Below, one piece after another: positions 45,894 to 54,459 of a stretch of 64,000 nt of DNA. This stretch comes from Bacillota bacterium (GTDB lineage Bacteria; Bacillota; Clostridia; Christensenellales; Aristaeellaceae). The notes beneath the pieces were generated by a model. The model was given only the letters and a program-made list of their open reading frames with translations, was not told the DNA's origin and did no database searches. A program made the translations under genes and the position numbers. The stretch's first letter is position 1; every line of letters starts with the position of its first letter. The stretch spans positions 62,001 through 126,000 of the forward strand of contig JAEWVC010000019.1 in the NCBI GenBank assembly GCA_023459275.1, given 5' to 3'.

Positions 45894-46373
45894 CTATTTA
45901 TGGTACCTTTCCCCCGCACCGATCTTGGCCACCCTGTAAAGCTGTTCCAGAAGAATGACCCTGGCCATCTGATGGGGAAAGGTCATCTTCGAAAGGGACA
46001 GTTTTTCATCCGCACGTTTTACCGCGCTCTCGCCAAGCCCCAACGATCCGCCGATCAGGAACACCGCCCGCTGGTACCCCCTGTGGGGCAATTCCTCCAG
46101 ATGCTTTGCCAGCGCGGCGCTGTCCCACTGGGCTCCGTCCACGCACAGCGCGATCACATAATCCCCCGGTTTGATCCGGGACAGCAGCCGCAAAGCCTCC
46201 GTTTCCATGACCCGGCAGGCCAGGGCCCCGCTCTCCCCCGCCGGCTCCGGTTCGTCCGGGACGGCGGCCTCCTCCACGCGGCCATACCGCGAAAGCCGCT
46301 TCAGATACTCATCTGCGGCCTGGCGCCAGTATTTTTCCTTCAGCTTGCCCACGCAAAGGATCGCAGCCTGCAT
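45894..46373 (-). CDS. rlmH: 23S rRNA pseudouridine-1915 N3-methyltransferase RlmH
   Basis: 159 residues, the normal length for this SPOUT methyltransferase acting on the assembled 70S ribosome. N-terminus MQAAILCVGKLKEKYW, the SAM-binding knot FLIGGSLGLGES, the LSKMTFPHQMARVILLEQLYRV block and the usual Tyr-His near the C-terminus. Start ATG 46373. In Bacillus rlmH lies close to walJ and htrA near the origin; here walJ, a CPBP protease and rlmH follow each other on one strand. Confidence 0.95.
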   Translation of the reverse strand: MQAAILCVGKLKEKYWRQAADEYLKRLSRYGRVEEAAVPDEPEPAGESGALACRVMETEALRLLSRIKPGDYVIALCVDGAQWDSAALAKHLEELPHRGYQRAVFLIGGSLGLGESAVKRADEKLSLSKMTFPHQMARVILLEQLYRVAKIGAGERYHK

Positions 46374-46383
46374 GAAACCTCCG

Positions 46384-46448
46384 CCAGGGGCGCTGCCCCC
46401 GGATCTCCGCCAAAGGGATATATCCCTTTGGAATCCCTGTATTTATGA
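46384..46448. repeat. Double-hairpin repeat, copy b
   Basis: CAGGGGCGCTGCCCCCGG hairpin, then AAAGGGATATATCCCTTT and GGAATCCCTGTATTTATGA. Directly upstream of rlmH. Confidence 0.7.
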
Positions 46449-46527
46449 TGATGCTTTTGCAAAACAACATAGCGCATTTTAGCAATACGCCTTAGGGTGG
46501 AAAGCGAAAGGCGTCTTCGTTTCCCCG

Positions 46528-47505
46528 TCACCCCGGGAAGAATTGCAGCACATAGCTAGGCAGCAGCAGCAAAAGCAAAACCGCAGTCAGCAAAAAAACC
46601 GTCTTGCGGTTTTTCAGCCTGGTCTCCGGCACCAGAAGCACATCCTTGCGTGGCAAAACTCCTTTTGCCGAAACCAGCGGCCGCAGCAGCGCAATGAAAA
46701 GGAAGGTGAACGCAGCAGCCATGGCAAGGATGCCTGTCACTGCCGAAAAGAGTGCCGCACCATCCATGGCCTGCGCCTCCTGCGCCGAAGCCTCCACCCC
46801 CTCCAGCATTTTTTGCAAATACATCGATAAAAGCAGCGTGCTGGCATTATGGGTAAAGTGGTACACCATGGGCAGCTGCAAACCATTTTGCCTGATGGCC
46901 AGCAGCCCCAGCACAAACCCGATGGCGATATGCGCGGGCAGTCCCTCCAGCATGCCGTGCATCAGCGCGAACAAAAGCGCGGACAGGATCAGCGCCGTGC
47001 GGAGGGGCAATTCCCTGCGCAGCCCCTCCAGCAGCGCGCCCCGGAACAGCAGTTCCTCCAAAATAGCCGGAAGCACTCCTACCGCGATCATAGCCAGTAT
47101 GATCTGCGCGCCATTTTGCGGCAGCGGCACCTCATACGCGTTCATCGGCACGTGGAGCGTATCCAGCAGCAGGGCCCACAGCGTCAGGTACAGCTGCAGC
47201 ATCACGGCCCCGGCCATGGCCGCCAGCACCGTGCGCGCCACTGCGGAAAACGGCGGAAAGGCAAGCTGCGCCTTCAAAACCGGCATGTATCTGGGCCGGA
47301 ACAGATAAATGAATAACAGCACCGGCAGGCCCAGGGCCGCGGCGCTCAACAGCATCGACAGCGCATAATACACTTCCGGCTGCCGCAATGTCTCCGTATC
47401 CACCAGCTGCATAAGCCCGGTCTCCAGCCCGAGCCTGAGCAGCACCGTGATCAATAGCAACGTAAGCACGCTGCGCGCGCCGACGGTCTTTTCCAGCCTG
47501 GACAA
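46528..47505 (-). CDS. CPBP-family intramembrane metalloprotease
   Basis: 325 residues, about eight membrane segments. CPBP (Rce1-like) motifs: LEELLFRGALLEGLRRE with the catalytic EExxxR, then FALMHGMLEGLPAH and a final NASTLLLSMYL-type His/Asn helix (VYHFTHNAS). The substrate is unknown. The gene occupies the place between walJ and rlmH that the HtrA protease holds in Bacillus, which may be coincidence. Gap to walJ is 19 bases, so the two are likely co-transcribed. Confidence 0.88.
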   Translation of the reverse strand: MSRLEKTVGARSVLTLLLITVLLRLGLETGLMQLVDTETLRQPEVYYALSMLLSAAALGLPVLLFIYLFRPRYMPVLKAQLAFPPFSAVARTVLAAMAGAVMLQLYLTLWALLLDTLHVPMNAYEVPLPQNGAQIILAMIAVGVLPAILEELLFRGALLEGLRRELPLRTALILSALLFALMHGMLEGLPAHIAIGFVLGLLAIRQNGLQLPMVYHFTHNASTLLLSMYLQKMLEGVEASAQEAQAMDGAALFSAVTGILAMAAAFTFLFIALLRPLVSAKGVLPRKDVLLVPETRLKNRKTVFLLTAVLLLLLLPSYVLQFFPG

Positions 47506-47524
47506 AGCAAGCCTCCTTCAAGCG

Positions 47525-48358
47525 TCAAACGCAGCACTTCATCTTTTCCATCCTGCCGCCGCGGATGATATAGACCCCGCCCACCCGGTCGCGCCAGGCC
47601 ATGTCCACCGTCACATCCCGCCCGCACACGATACCCGCGCCGGAAAGCGCCCGGCAGGTAGTGTTGTAGGCCAGCTCCGGCAGATTGTTTTCCGCGCTCA
47701 AGTGTCCCAGCACCACGTGCCGGACACCGGCGTCCGCCAAGGCCAATACGCCCTCCGCGCAGGCGTCGTTGCTCAAATGTCCCTTGTTCCCCAGGATGCG
47801 CTTTTTCAGCGTCTGGGAATACCGCGGGTTCTGTTTGAGCATTTCGGGATCGTGGTTGCTCTCCAGCAGCAACAGATCCACTCCCGCCAGTTGGTTTAGC
47901 ACATTCTTGCGCAGGATGCCCATATCCGTGGCCGTGGCCACGCTGAAAGCGCCGTGGCTCAGCCGGTAGCCCACTGGCTCCGCCGCGTCATGGGGGATCT
48001 CAAAGGGCGTCACGCCGATGTCGTCCACATAAAAATCCGTGTCCGGATAGAACTCCCGGCGGTTGCGGTCCTTCACGGGGCCAACGCTCCGCTCCATGGC
48101 GTACCAGGTACCCGGCGTGGCATAGATAGGCAAATCAAACTTGCGGCTTAAGATCCCCGCGCCCTTCACATGGTCCGTATGCTCATGGGTGACCAGGATG
48201 CCCGACAGGCTGGCCGGGTTCACGCCGATTTGGGCCAGGGCCTCTATCACTGTTTTTCCCGGCAGCCCGGCATCCACCAGCAGCCGCGTCCGCTCCGTGG
48301 CCACGTACAGCGCGTTGCCGCTGGACCCGCTGAACAGGGGGCAAAACACCATTTCCAT
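47525..48358 (-). CDS. walJ: WalJ/YycJ-type metallo-beta-lactamase-fold hydrolase
   Basis: 277 residues from ATG 48358, which follows AAAGGAG by nine bases. Metal ligands in THEHTDHVKGAG (HxHxDH), PHDAAEPVGY, ATATDMGIL, LLLESNHDPEML and VLGHLSAEN. WalJ of Gram-positive bacteria is linked to coordination of cell division with replication. The WalRK kinase system is not in this window. A promoter lies at 48395-48423. Confidence 0.9.
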   Translation of the reverse strand: MEMVFCPLFSGSSGNALYVATERTRLLVDAGLPGKTVIEALAQIGVNPASLSGILVTHEHTDHVKGAGILSRKFDLPIYATPGTWYAMERSVGPVKDRNRREFYPDTDFYVDDIGVTPFEIPHDAAEPVGYRLSHGAFSVATATDMGILRKNVLNQLAGVDLLLLESNHDPEMLKQNPRYSQTLKKRILGNKGHLSNDACAEGVLALADAGVRHVVLGHLSAENNLPELAYNTTCRALSGAGIVCGRDVTVDMAWRDRVGGVYIIRGGRMEKMKCCV

Positions 48359-48394
48359 CCGGCAGCGCTCCTTTCCAAAGGAAATCTGTTCCTC

Positions 48395-48423
48395 ATTATA
48401 TCGCGGTTTGGACAGGATGGCAA
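48395..48423 (-). promoter_or_regulatory. walJ promoter
   Basis: Minus strand TTGCCA (48418-48423), 17 bases, TATAAT (48395-48400). Confidence 0.7.
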
Positions 48424-48495
48424 TACAATGGCTTGCGTTTTCCAGAGACTTGGCCCATAATAAGAACACAACCACGTACCAAGGAGGATACACCA

Positions 48496-48801
48496 TTGCC
48501 TATCGCCGCCGCGTCCAGCCTGTGGGTCAGGATCATCAAGAGCCACCGCATCGTAAAGCAGGCCACCATCCCCTGCACGCGGGATGACCCTATGGAGGCG
48601 CTTCAGTCCGCCTTGAAGGAACTGGACCTGTCCCGCCCGCTGTGGCTGAACAAAAATCAGCGCGAATGGGACGAATTCGGCCAGACGCGCTTTACCCAGG
48701 AGCATTTTGTGGAATCCGTCGGCTTCGACCGGCTGGAGATAGAGTATATCAACCCCCTGGCCCCCAAACAAAAAAGCCGAGACCCCCGCAACGAAGCCTG
48801 A
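48496..48801 (+). CDS. Small conserved-looking protein of unknown function
   Basis: 101 residues. TTG start at 48496 lies eight bases after AAGGAGG; the open frame upstream is not supported. Sequence features: a short beta/alpha start (SSLWVRIIKSHRIVKQ), an acidic helix (DPMEALQSALKELDL), and WLNKNQREWDEFGQTRFTQ followed by FDRLEIEYINP. No membrane segment, cofactor or metal motif. Divergent from walJ. The strong ribosome site and protein-like composition support it being real; the function is unknown. Confidence 0.75.
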   Translation: MPIAAASSLWVRIIKSHRIVKQATIPCTRDDPMEALQSALKELDLSRPLWLNKNQREWDEFGQTRFTQEHFVESVGFDRLEIEYINPLAPKQKSRDPRNEA

Positions 48802-48804
48802 CAT

Positions 48805-48873
48805 GCCAGGGGCTCCGCCCCTGGACCCCGCTCAAGGGAATATTATTCCCTTGAGAATCCCTTACCTTTATGA
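48805..48873. repeat. Double-hairpin repeat, copy c
   Basis: CCAGGGGCTCCGCCCCTGG hairpin, then CAAGGGAATATTATTCCCTTG and AATCCCTTACCTTTATGA. It lies between convergent genes (48801 and 48945), where it could terminate both. Confidence 0.7.
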
Positions 48874-48944
48874 ACTAGAGCCCTTCCCTGCCTCCCTTTG
48901 AAGGGAGGGGCCACCGATTGTCCCAATGGAATCCGTCCAATTCT

Positions 48945-50354
48945 TTACCGATAGTTATCCCGCAAATATTCGAATATCTTTTTCGCGATGGGGGCGGCGT
49001 CCGCGCCGCCGCTTTCCCCCTGCTCCTTGATGACGCTCACGGCATAGGGCATATCGGAATCCCCCAAAAAACCCACATACCAGGCATTGACGATATTTTC
49101 ATAATTCACGGTGGTTTCGGCGGAGCCCGTTTTCCCGTATACGGTCACGCCGCTCACGTCGGCATTGTGGCCGGTGCCGCTCACCGTTACCTGGCGCATA
49201 GCCGCCTTGACGGCGGCGGCAATATCCTCGGGCATAGCACGCCTGTACACCTTTGCGGTATACTCCTTGCGCACAGCGCCGCTGTCATTGTACACGGCCT
49301 TGATAAGCCCGGGCTCCATCATCACCCCGCCGTTGGCCACCGCCGCGGCCACCATGCACATGTGCAGGGGTGTGGTCTGCACGCCGCCCTGCCCGGCCCC
49401 CGACCAGGCAATCTGCAGCTTGTCCCGCCCGGTGGTGGGATAGACGCTGTTTTCCACCACCAGGTCCCTAAACAAAAAATTGTCGTTGAAGCCAAAAGCT
49501 TCCGCCGTCTTGCGCAGCCGCTCGTCAGTAAGCTCCAGGGCAAGGGATGCGAATATATTGTTGCAGCTTACGGCAAAGGCTTCTGTCAGCGTCCTGTCGT
49601 TGTGCACAGCCCTTCCAAAGTCGGTGATGATCCCGGTCCCCACCTGCAATTGCCCCGTGCAGGTCAGCGTCCTTGTGGCAATGCCCGGCAGGTTTTCCAG
49701 CGCCGAAGCCATGGTGACGATCTTGAACACGCTGCCCGGGTAATACTTTGCCTGAATCACCCGGTTCCAGAAAGGTTTTTGCGGATCGTCGTCGCTGACC
49801 GCATCAATATCGTCGGGGTCAAAAGTGGGCAGGCTGACCATGGCCAGCACCTCGCCCGTTTGATAGTTCATCACCACAGCCGCACCGGCAGCGCCCTTGG
49901 GGAAGGCGTTCACGATGGCGGTGCACAGCCGGCTGTCCGCCGTCAGGCCCAGATTGTCGCCCTTTCGGTCGGCGCTGCGGAATGCCTGCAGCAGCCGTTC
50001 GGCGAAGGTGGTTTCAAACCCCAGCAGATAGCTGGACATAAAGGATTCCACACCGTTGGACACATAGTTGTCCCTGTCCCCCAGCAGGTGGACCACAGCC
50101 CGGCGGCTGCTTTCATCCGCTTGGTATACGCGCTCGCCCTGGGCGTTGGTGGTGGCAAGCACCACACCGTTGCGGTCCAGCACATCCCCCCGGATCACGG
50201 AAGATTTCCCTTCCAGCACCCGGGTGTTGCCCCTGTGGGAAAACCAGCGGTTCCCGTACACAGTGACGCTGTACCCGCCATAGACGGCCAGCAAGGCAAA
50301 CATCCCCGTGAGCAGCAGTGCCAGGAGCCTGAAATTCATGCGCTGCTGTTTCAT
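48945..50354 (-). CDS. Penicillin-binding protein 2-type transpeptidase (PbpA-like)
   Basis: 469 residues. One membrane anchor (about 10-30), a short pedestal domain and a transpeptidase with Ser208-x-x-Lys211 (YYPGSVFK), SCN at 263-265 and KTG at 408-410, all intact. It cross-links peptidoglycan outside the membrane. Shorter than classical PBP2/FtsI, as is PbpA of actinobacteria. It is the last gene of FHA / RodA / PbpA, overlapping rodA by four bases, so it is likely the partner of that glycosyltransferase. Confidence 0.92.
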   Translation of the reverse strand: MKQQRMNFRLLALLLTGMFALLAVYGGYSVTVYGNRWFSHRGNTRVLEGKSSVIRGDVLDRNGVVLATTNAQGERVYQADESSRRAVVHLLGDRDNYVSNGVESFMSSYLLGFETTFAERLLQAFRSADRKGDNLGLTADSRLCTAIVNAFPKGAAGAAVVMNYQTGEVLAMVSLPTFDPDDIDAVSDDDPQKPFWNRVIQAKYYPGSVFKIVTMASALENLPGIATRTLTCTGQLQVGTGIITDFGRAVHNDRTLTEAFAVSCNNIFASLALELTDERLRKTAEAFGFNDNFLFRDLVVENSVYPTTGRDKLQIAWSGAGQGGVQTTPLHMCMVAAAVANGGVMMEPGLIKAVYNDSGAVRKEYTAKVYRRAMPEDIAAAVKAAMRQVTVSGTGHNADVSGVTVYGKTGSAETTVNYENIVNAWYVGFLGDSDMPYAVSVIKEQGESGGADAAPIAKKIFEYLRDNYR

Positions 50355-51613
50355 GGCGTGCCTCCTTCCCAGGCATCGGATACGCCAAGCCGGGCCAGCC
50401 GCGTATCTTCCTTCAAAAGATCTTCATTCCGGCTTGCCACGCCCTGAAGCATGCCGATCAGGCAAAGACAGCTTACCAGGGAGGTGCCGCCCTCGCTGAC
50501 GAAGGGCAACGTAACCCCGGTGATGGGGATCAGCTTGATGACTCCCCCGATGATCACAAAGGTCTGCACGCCCAGCATCACCACGCAGCCCATGGCCAGC
50601 AGCGCGTGGAAGCCCTCCCGGGAAGCCATGGCGATGCTGACCCCGCGCCAGAGCAGGATCACGTAGATCAGGAGCACGCACAGCCCGAAGAGAACGCCAA
50701 ACTGTTCACACAGCACCGCGAAGATGAAGTCGGAGGTGTATTCCGGAATATCCCTGGGCGAGCCCAGGCCCAGGCCCACGCCCAGCAGCCCGCCGCTGGC
50801 AATGGCAATCAACGACTGCACGATCTGAAACCCGCTGACAGCGTAATCGCTCCAGGGGTTTCGCCAGGCGGCAACCCGTTTTCTGACATGGTCAAACAGG
50901 TAATACCCCGCCACCGCCGCGCCGCCGCCGCCCAACAGGCCCAGGAGCGTTATGGACAGGTTGCTGGAGGAGGCGTAATACATCAAAAGTGTGGTGGAAT
51001 AATATAGCAGCGCCGTGCCCAGGTCCTTTTGCAGCATCAATATGCCCAGGCTGGATACCGACAAAAAGAGCCAGGGAAGCATCCTGTGGCGGCTCATATA
51101 GTAAGCCAGCACGATCAGCAGCGACAGTTTGGCAAGCTCGCTGGGCTGCAGGGACTGGCCGCCGATCTTGATCCAGCTTTTCGCGCCGTTGATGGTGGTG
51201 CCCACCACAATGGGCAGCGCCAACGCGCCCAAAGACACAAAAATCAGCAGAAAGGCGATCCACCGCCAGGAGCGGATCTTATGCACAAGCACGATAGTCA
51301 CCAGCATGCAGGCAAGCCCCACGCCGTAATGCAGTGCCTGTTCCAATCCGTACTCCGGCTTGATGCGGTACAAAAGCAGCACGCCCAGCGCGCACAGAAA
51401 ATTGGTCAGGGACAGGAGCAGCTTGTCCGCCGGGAAAAGCCTGGGCAGCACCATGGTGCCGATATAGATCATCACAGGCACGGCAACCGCCAGCAAAAGC
51501 CCCTGGAGGTTGATCTCTTCCTTTTGAAAAGAGATCAGCAAAAACGCGCTGAAATAAAAAAGCATCATGACGCTGATGAGCATCCATGCCGGGTCGCGTT
51601 TCCTGCCTTTCAT
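50351..51613 (-). CDS. SEDS-family peptidoglycan polymerase (RodA/FtsW)
   Basis: 420 residues, ten membrane segments. SEDS features: TTINGAKSWIKIGGQSLQPS (the conserved INGAxxW and QPSE region), QKDLGTALLYYSTTLLMYYA, and the C-terminal GVTLPFVSEGGTSLVSCL. Starts at ATG 51613, eight bases after GGAGG; the frame is open further into the FHA gene. Polymerises lipid II together with the PbpA-type protein. Whether it serves elongation, division or sporulation cannot be told from sequence. Confidence 0.93.
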   Translation of the reverse strand: MKGRKRDPAWMLISVMMLFYFSAFLLISFQKEEINLQGLLLAVAVPVMIYIGTMVLPRLFPADKLLLSLTNFLCALGVLLLYRIKPEYGLEQALHYGVGLACMLVTIVLVHKIRSWRWIAFLLIFVSLGALALPIVVGTTINGAKSWIKIGGQSLQPSELAKLSLLIVLAYYMSRHRMLPWLFLSVSSLGILMLQKDLGTALLYYSTTLLMYYASSSNLSITLLGLLGGGGAAVAGYYLFDHVRKRVAAWRNPWSDYAVSGFQIVQSLIAIASGGLLGVGLGLGSPRDIPEYTSDFIFAVLCEQFGVLFGLCVLLIYVILLWRGVSIAMASREGFHALLAMGCVVMLGVQTFVIIGGVIKLIPITGVTLPFVSEGGTSLVSCLCLIGMLQGVASRNEDLLKEDTRLARLGVSDAWEGGTP

Positions 51614-52461
51614 CCCTGCCGCCTCCCCCTGTGGAACAGCCCTCGCTTGGGCGGCGGCGCGCTCTGTTCCTCCGTTTCCCATTCCGGTCCGGGATAAGGC
51701 TCATTTTGTGCGGTATAGGGCGCTTCCTCCGGATATGGTTCCCCCTCCCCGTCCGCGGGATATCCCTCATCATACGGGGGTGCATAGGGTCCGGCACTTG
51801 GCAGGTAGGGGCCGGTATCCATAAAGGCGCGGAGCCGCTGGCGGTGGGGCTGCGTATCGTTGTCCCAGCCCGGGAGATATCCCTCCGGCGGCTCCTTGGC
51901 ATCGGTCACCGTCCAGTCCGTATAGACGTAGCCGGGCTGGGCGGGCGCGTTTTCTTCCGGCGCATCCGGCTGGAATGCGGCGGTACGGATGGTTTCAAGG
52001 CCCATGAACAAGCGCATGCGCAGCACCGCATCCCCCACCGCAAGGCGGGAACCATGGTGCATCGTACCTTCCCGCCGGCTGGATTCCGGCTCCTGGCCGT
52101 CCACCGTAAATGTCTGCCCGGGGGCGGGGATCAGGATCAAGCCCACCCCGTCCACAAACCGGAAATCGCCGTGCCGGCCGGCTACGCCCGGGCATGGCAC
52201 GCTGACATCGCAGCTTCGCAGGCTGCCAAACGTGCCCTCTCTGGGCAGGGGGATCACCGTGCCGGGCGGCAGCGCGTCGCTGCCCGCCAGCACCACCAAT
52301 TCTCCCACCAGTCCCGCATCCGGAAGCTGCTTCAACCGCCGGCGCCTTGCCCTGGCATCCTTGCGCAGCCACAGAAAACTGCGCCAGACGATAACCACGG
52401 CCAGGAACGCAAACCAATACCGCGCCCCCAGCGCCATCAGCTCGTATGCCTGCGCCGGCAT
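51610..52461 (-). CDS. FHA-domain membrane protein
   Basis: 283 residues. N-terminal membrane segment (YWFAFLAVVIVWRSFLWL), basic stretch, then an FHA-like domain at about 60-155 (IPLPREGTFGSLRSCDVSV, GVAGRHGDFRFVDGVG). An acidic, Pro/Tyr/Gly-rich tail of about 110 residues follows, then a basic end. FHA domains bind phosphothreonine; in actinobacteria FhaB sits in the same order before rodA-pbpA and links Ser/Thr kinase signalling to wall synthesis. The Ser-x-x-His contact appears as GRHGD, so ligand binding should be confirmed. Heads this operon. Confidence 0.85.
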   Translation of the reverse strand: MPAQAYELMALGARYWFAFLAVVIVWRSFLWLRKDARARRRRLKQLPDAGLVGELVVLAGSDALPPGTVIPLPREGTFGSLRSCDVSVPCPGVAGRHGDFRFVDGVGLILIPAPGQTFTVDGQEPESSRREGTMHHGSRLAVGDAVLRMRLFMGLETIRTAAFQPDAPEENAPAQPGYVYTDWTVTDAKEPPEGYLPGWDNDTQPHRQRLRAFMDTGPYLPSAGPYAPPYDEGYPADGEGEPYPEEAPYTAQNEPYPGPEWETEEQSAPPPKRGLFHRGRRQG

Positions 52462-52715
52462 TCCGCCACCGCCTTTCCTCTGCCTAACGCATACAGTATA
52501 GCATAAAAACGATAAAAGAAGGTATTTTCTTGCTGTCTATGCAAGGCGGATGCCGGTATCCTGCCAAACTTTTGAAGCGTTTGAAGGGGAGGTGCGGAAC
52601 GGCATGTTTTTACAAAAACCTCCTTCCTCACCCACTTGCTCTGCAGTTCGGTGGGTGTTGAAATGTGCTGCATGATGGATTATAATGATTGCAACTATTT
52701 TCCGGAGGTCATTGC

Positions 52716-52934
52716 ATGGAGGAGATCCGGCTGGGCGACCGCATCAAGACGCGCAAAACGCATCCTTGCGGCAGCGATGAGTGGACGGTCATCCGCACGG
52801 GAGCCGATATCAAGATCAAATGTATGGGCTGCGGGCGCATCGTGATGATGGACAGGGCCGTGTTTTTGAAGCGCCGGAAAAAAGTAATAAGCCCTGGCCC
52901 GCCTTTTCCCACCGATCCTCCGCAAAACGGATAG
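52716..52934 (+). CDS. DUF951 family protein
   Basis: 72 residues from ATG 52716, after GGAGG. The DUF951 signature is clear: IRLGDRIKTRKTHPCGSDEW, TGADIKIKCMGCGRIVMM and a basic R/K-rich end. Two Cys pairs may hold zinc. The family is a short, conserved Firmicutes protein of unknown function, usually about 65 residues. It precedes lepB with a 99-base gap. Confidence 0.88.
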   Translation: MEEIRLGDRIKTRKTHPCGSDEWTVIRTGADIKIKCMGCGRIVMMDRAVFLKRRKKVISPGPPFPTDPPQNG

Positions 52935-53033
52935 CCTGCCTGCCCGATGGGGCGGGAAGGCCATTTTCTTGGTTATGCCGGAATATGGGGCCATTATTTA
53001 GAAGCCTCATCAAACAAAGGAGGCCGTTTTCCC

Positions 53034-53639
53034 ATGAGCACCGAACCTGATAAAGATATCCAGGCGGAAGGCAATCAAGCCGCCAAGGCCAAGCCGAAAA
53101 AGGACGCGAAAAAAGAAATGATAAGCTGGATCCTGACGATTGTCACGGCTGTGGCTGCCGCATTGCTGATCCGCACCTTCTTGTTCGAGCCCATCCGGGT
53201 GGACGGCGAAAGCATGACTGACACGCTTAACGACACGGAACTGGTATTCGTCACCAAGCCCGAGTATTATCTGGGCACGCCCCAAAGGCAGGACGTGATC
53301 ATCTGCAAATATCCGGACAGGAAAAACCAGTATTTTGTAAAGCGGCTCATCGCGCTGCCCGGCGATACGGTGCAGATCAAATATGATGTCCTTAGCCGGA
53401 CGAATACCCTGTATGTCAACGGGGAAGCTGTGAGTGAGCCTTATTTGACCCCCACCCGCAACGACAGCAACAACTCCTACGGGCCCGCCACCCTTGGGGA
53501 AGACGAGTACTTTGTGATGGGGGACAACCGGGACAACAGCAACGACAGCCGGTATGTGGGTCCCCTCCACCGCAGCCAGATCGTGGGCCATGTGCGGTTC
53601 GTGTTCTTCCCGTTCAGCAGTATCCGCGCGGTAAAATAG
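53034..53639 (+). CDS. lepB: Type I signal peptidase, first of three
   Basis: 201 residues. A lysine-rich cytosolic start, one membrane segment (ISWILTIVTAVAAALLI), then the serine protease domain with Ser60 (RVDGESMTD) and Lys103 (YFVKRLIALPGD). The GDNRDNSNDSRYVGPL box E follows. Cleaves signal peptides of Sec substrates outside the membrane. Start ATG 53034 after AAAGGAGG. Very similar to the copy at 55244, which suggests duplication; a more distant copy is 40 bases downstream. Confidence 0.95.
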   Translation: MSTEPDKDIQAEGNQAAKAKPKKDAKKEMISWILTIVTAVAAALLIRTFLFEPIRVDGESMTDTLNDTELVFVTKPEYYLGTPQRQDVIICKYPDRKNQYFVKRLIALPGDTVQIKYDVLSRTNTLYVNGEAVSEPYLTPTRNDSNNSYGPATLGEDEYFVMGDNRDNSNDSRYVGPLHRSQIVGHVRFVFFPFSSIRAVK

Positions 53640-53679
53640 GCATCAAGCGCGACCGCCCAGTCGCAAAGGGGGGATCGGG

Positions 53680-54297
53680 ATGGCCAGGCGAAAAGAAAAT
53701 GGGAAGGAAACCCGTCCCGTCGGTCTCCCCCTGCTTCCCCTTCCCGAAACGCAGACCGATCCCGCTGTGGAAGCCAAAAGAGCCCTCCGCGAGATCCTGT
53801 CGTGGGTCGCCGTTTTTGCAGGAGCTGTCTTGGTAGCCGCATTGGTGCAGTTTTTCGTGCTGGAGCCACTCCGGGTGGATGGCCGGAGCATGAATGAAAC
53901 GCTGATCAATAACGAGTTCATTCTGGTCTCCAAGGCCGATTACTGGAGCATGGACCCCAAGCGCCTGGATGTGGTCATCTGCCGGTATCCCGACCGGGAG
54001 GACACCTATGTCAAACGGGTGGTGGGTCTCCCCGGAGACACGGTGGAGGTGCACAAGGATATGGTGCTGGTAAACGGCACAGCCCTTCACGAGGACTACA
54101 TCACCTACCCCGCCGATTACGATTATGGGCCCATCACCCTTGGGCCAGACGAATACTTCGTGCTGGGGGACAACCGCATCCACAGCACCGACAGCCATGT
54201 GATCGGCCCCATCAAGCGCGACGCCATTCTGGGCCGGGTGCGGCTGGTGATTTATCCTCTGGACAAAATCCGAACGATCTCCGTGGGCCAGGAATGA
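53680..54297 (+). CDS. lepB: Type I signal peptidase, second, divergent copy
   Basis: 205 residues with a longer N-terminal cytosolic part. Membrane segment EILSWVAVFAGAVLVAALV, catalytic Ser70 (RVDGRSMNE) and Lys112 (TYVKRVVGLPGD), box E GDNRIHSTDSHVIG. It differs from the neighbours in key spots (GRS for GES, IHSTDS for DNSNDS), so its substrate range may differ. ATG 53680 follows AAGGGGGG. A terminator follows at 54334. Confidence 0.94.
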   Translation: MARRKENGKETRPVGLPLLPLPETQTDPAVEAKRALREILSWVAVFAGAVLVAALVQFFVLEPLRVDGRSMNETLINNEFILVSKADYWSMDPKRLDVVICRYPDREDTYVKRVVGLPGDTVEVHKDMVLVNGTALHEDYITYPADYDYGPITLGPDEYFVLGDNRIHSTDSHVIGPIKRDAILGRVRLVIYPLDKIRTISVGQE

Positions 54298-54333
54298 CTG
54301 CGGCCCCTGGGCACGCCTGCCAAAGAAACTGCG

Positions 54334-54355
54334 CCCCGCCCATCATGAGCGGGGC
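54334..54355 (+). terminator. Terminator after the second signal peptidase gene
   Basis: GCCCCGC ... GCGGGGC hairpin followed by AAAGTTTGTT. Confidence 0.6.
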
Positions 54356-54392
54356 AAAGTTTGTTCTTCCATAAAATTCTTGTAAAAATAGG

Positions 54393-54424
54393 TGTAACTT
54401 TTCGGCTTTTTCCGCGAGTATAAG
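54393..54424 (+). promoter_or_regulatory. Possible ECF-type promoter upstream of the sigma factor gene
   Basis: TGTAAC (54393-54398), 16 bases, CGAG (54415-54418), 42 bases before the start. It resembles -35/-10 elements of Bacillus ECF sigma factors and would allow autoregulation. A TATAAG also overlaps. Confidence 0.45.
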
Positions 54425-54459
54425 AATGTACACGCGGGCGCGGCGAAGGAGGGACCGGT

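Noticed and set aside
48918..50447. 509-codon plus-strand ORF opposite the PbpA-type gene
   Set aside because: Shadow; the minus strand carries the intact SxxK, SxN and KTG motifs.
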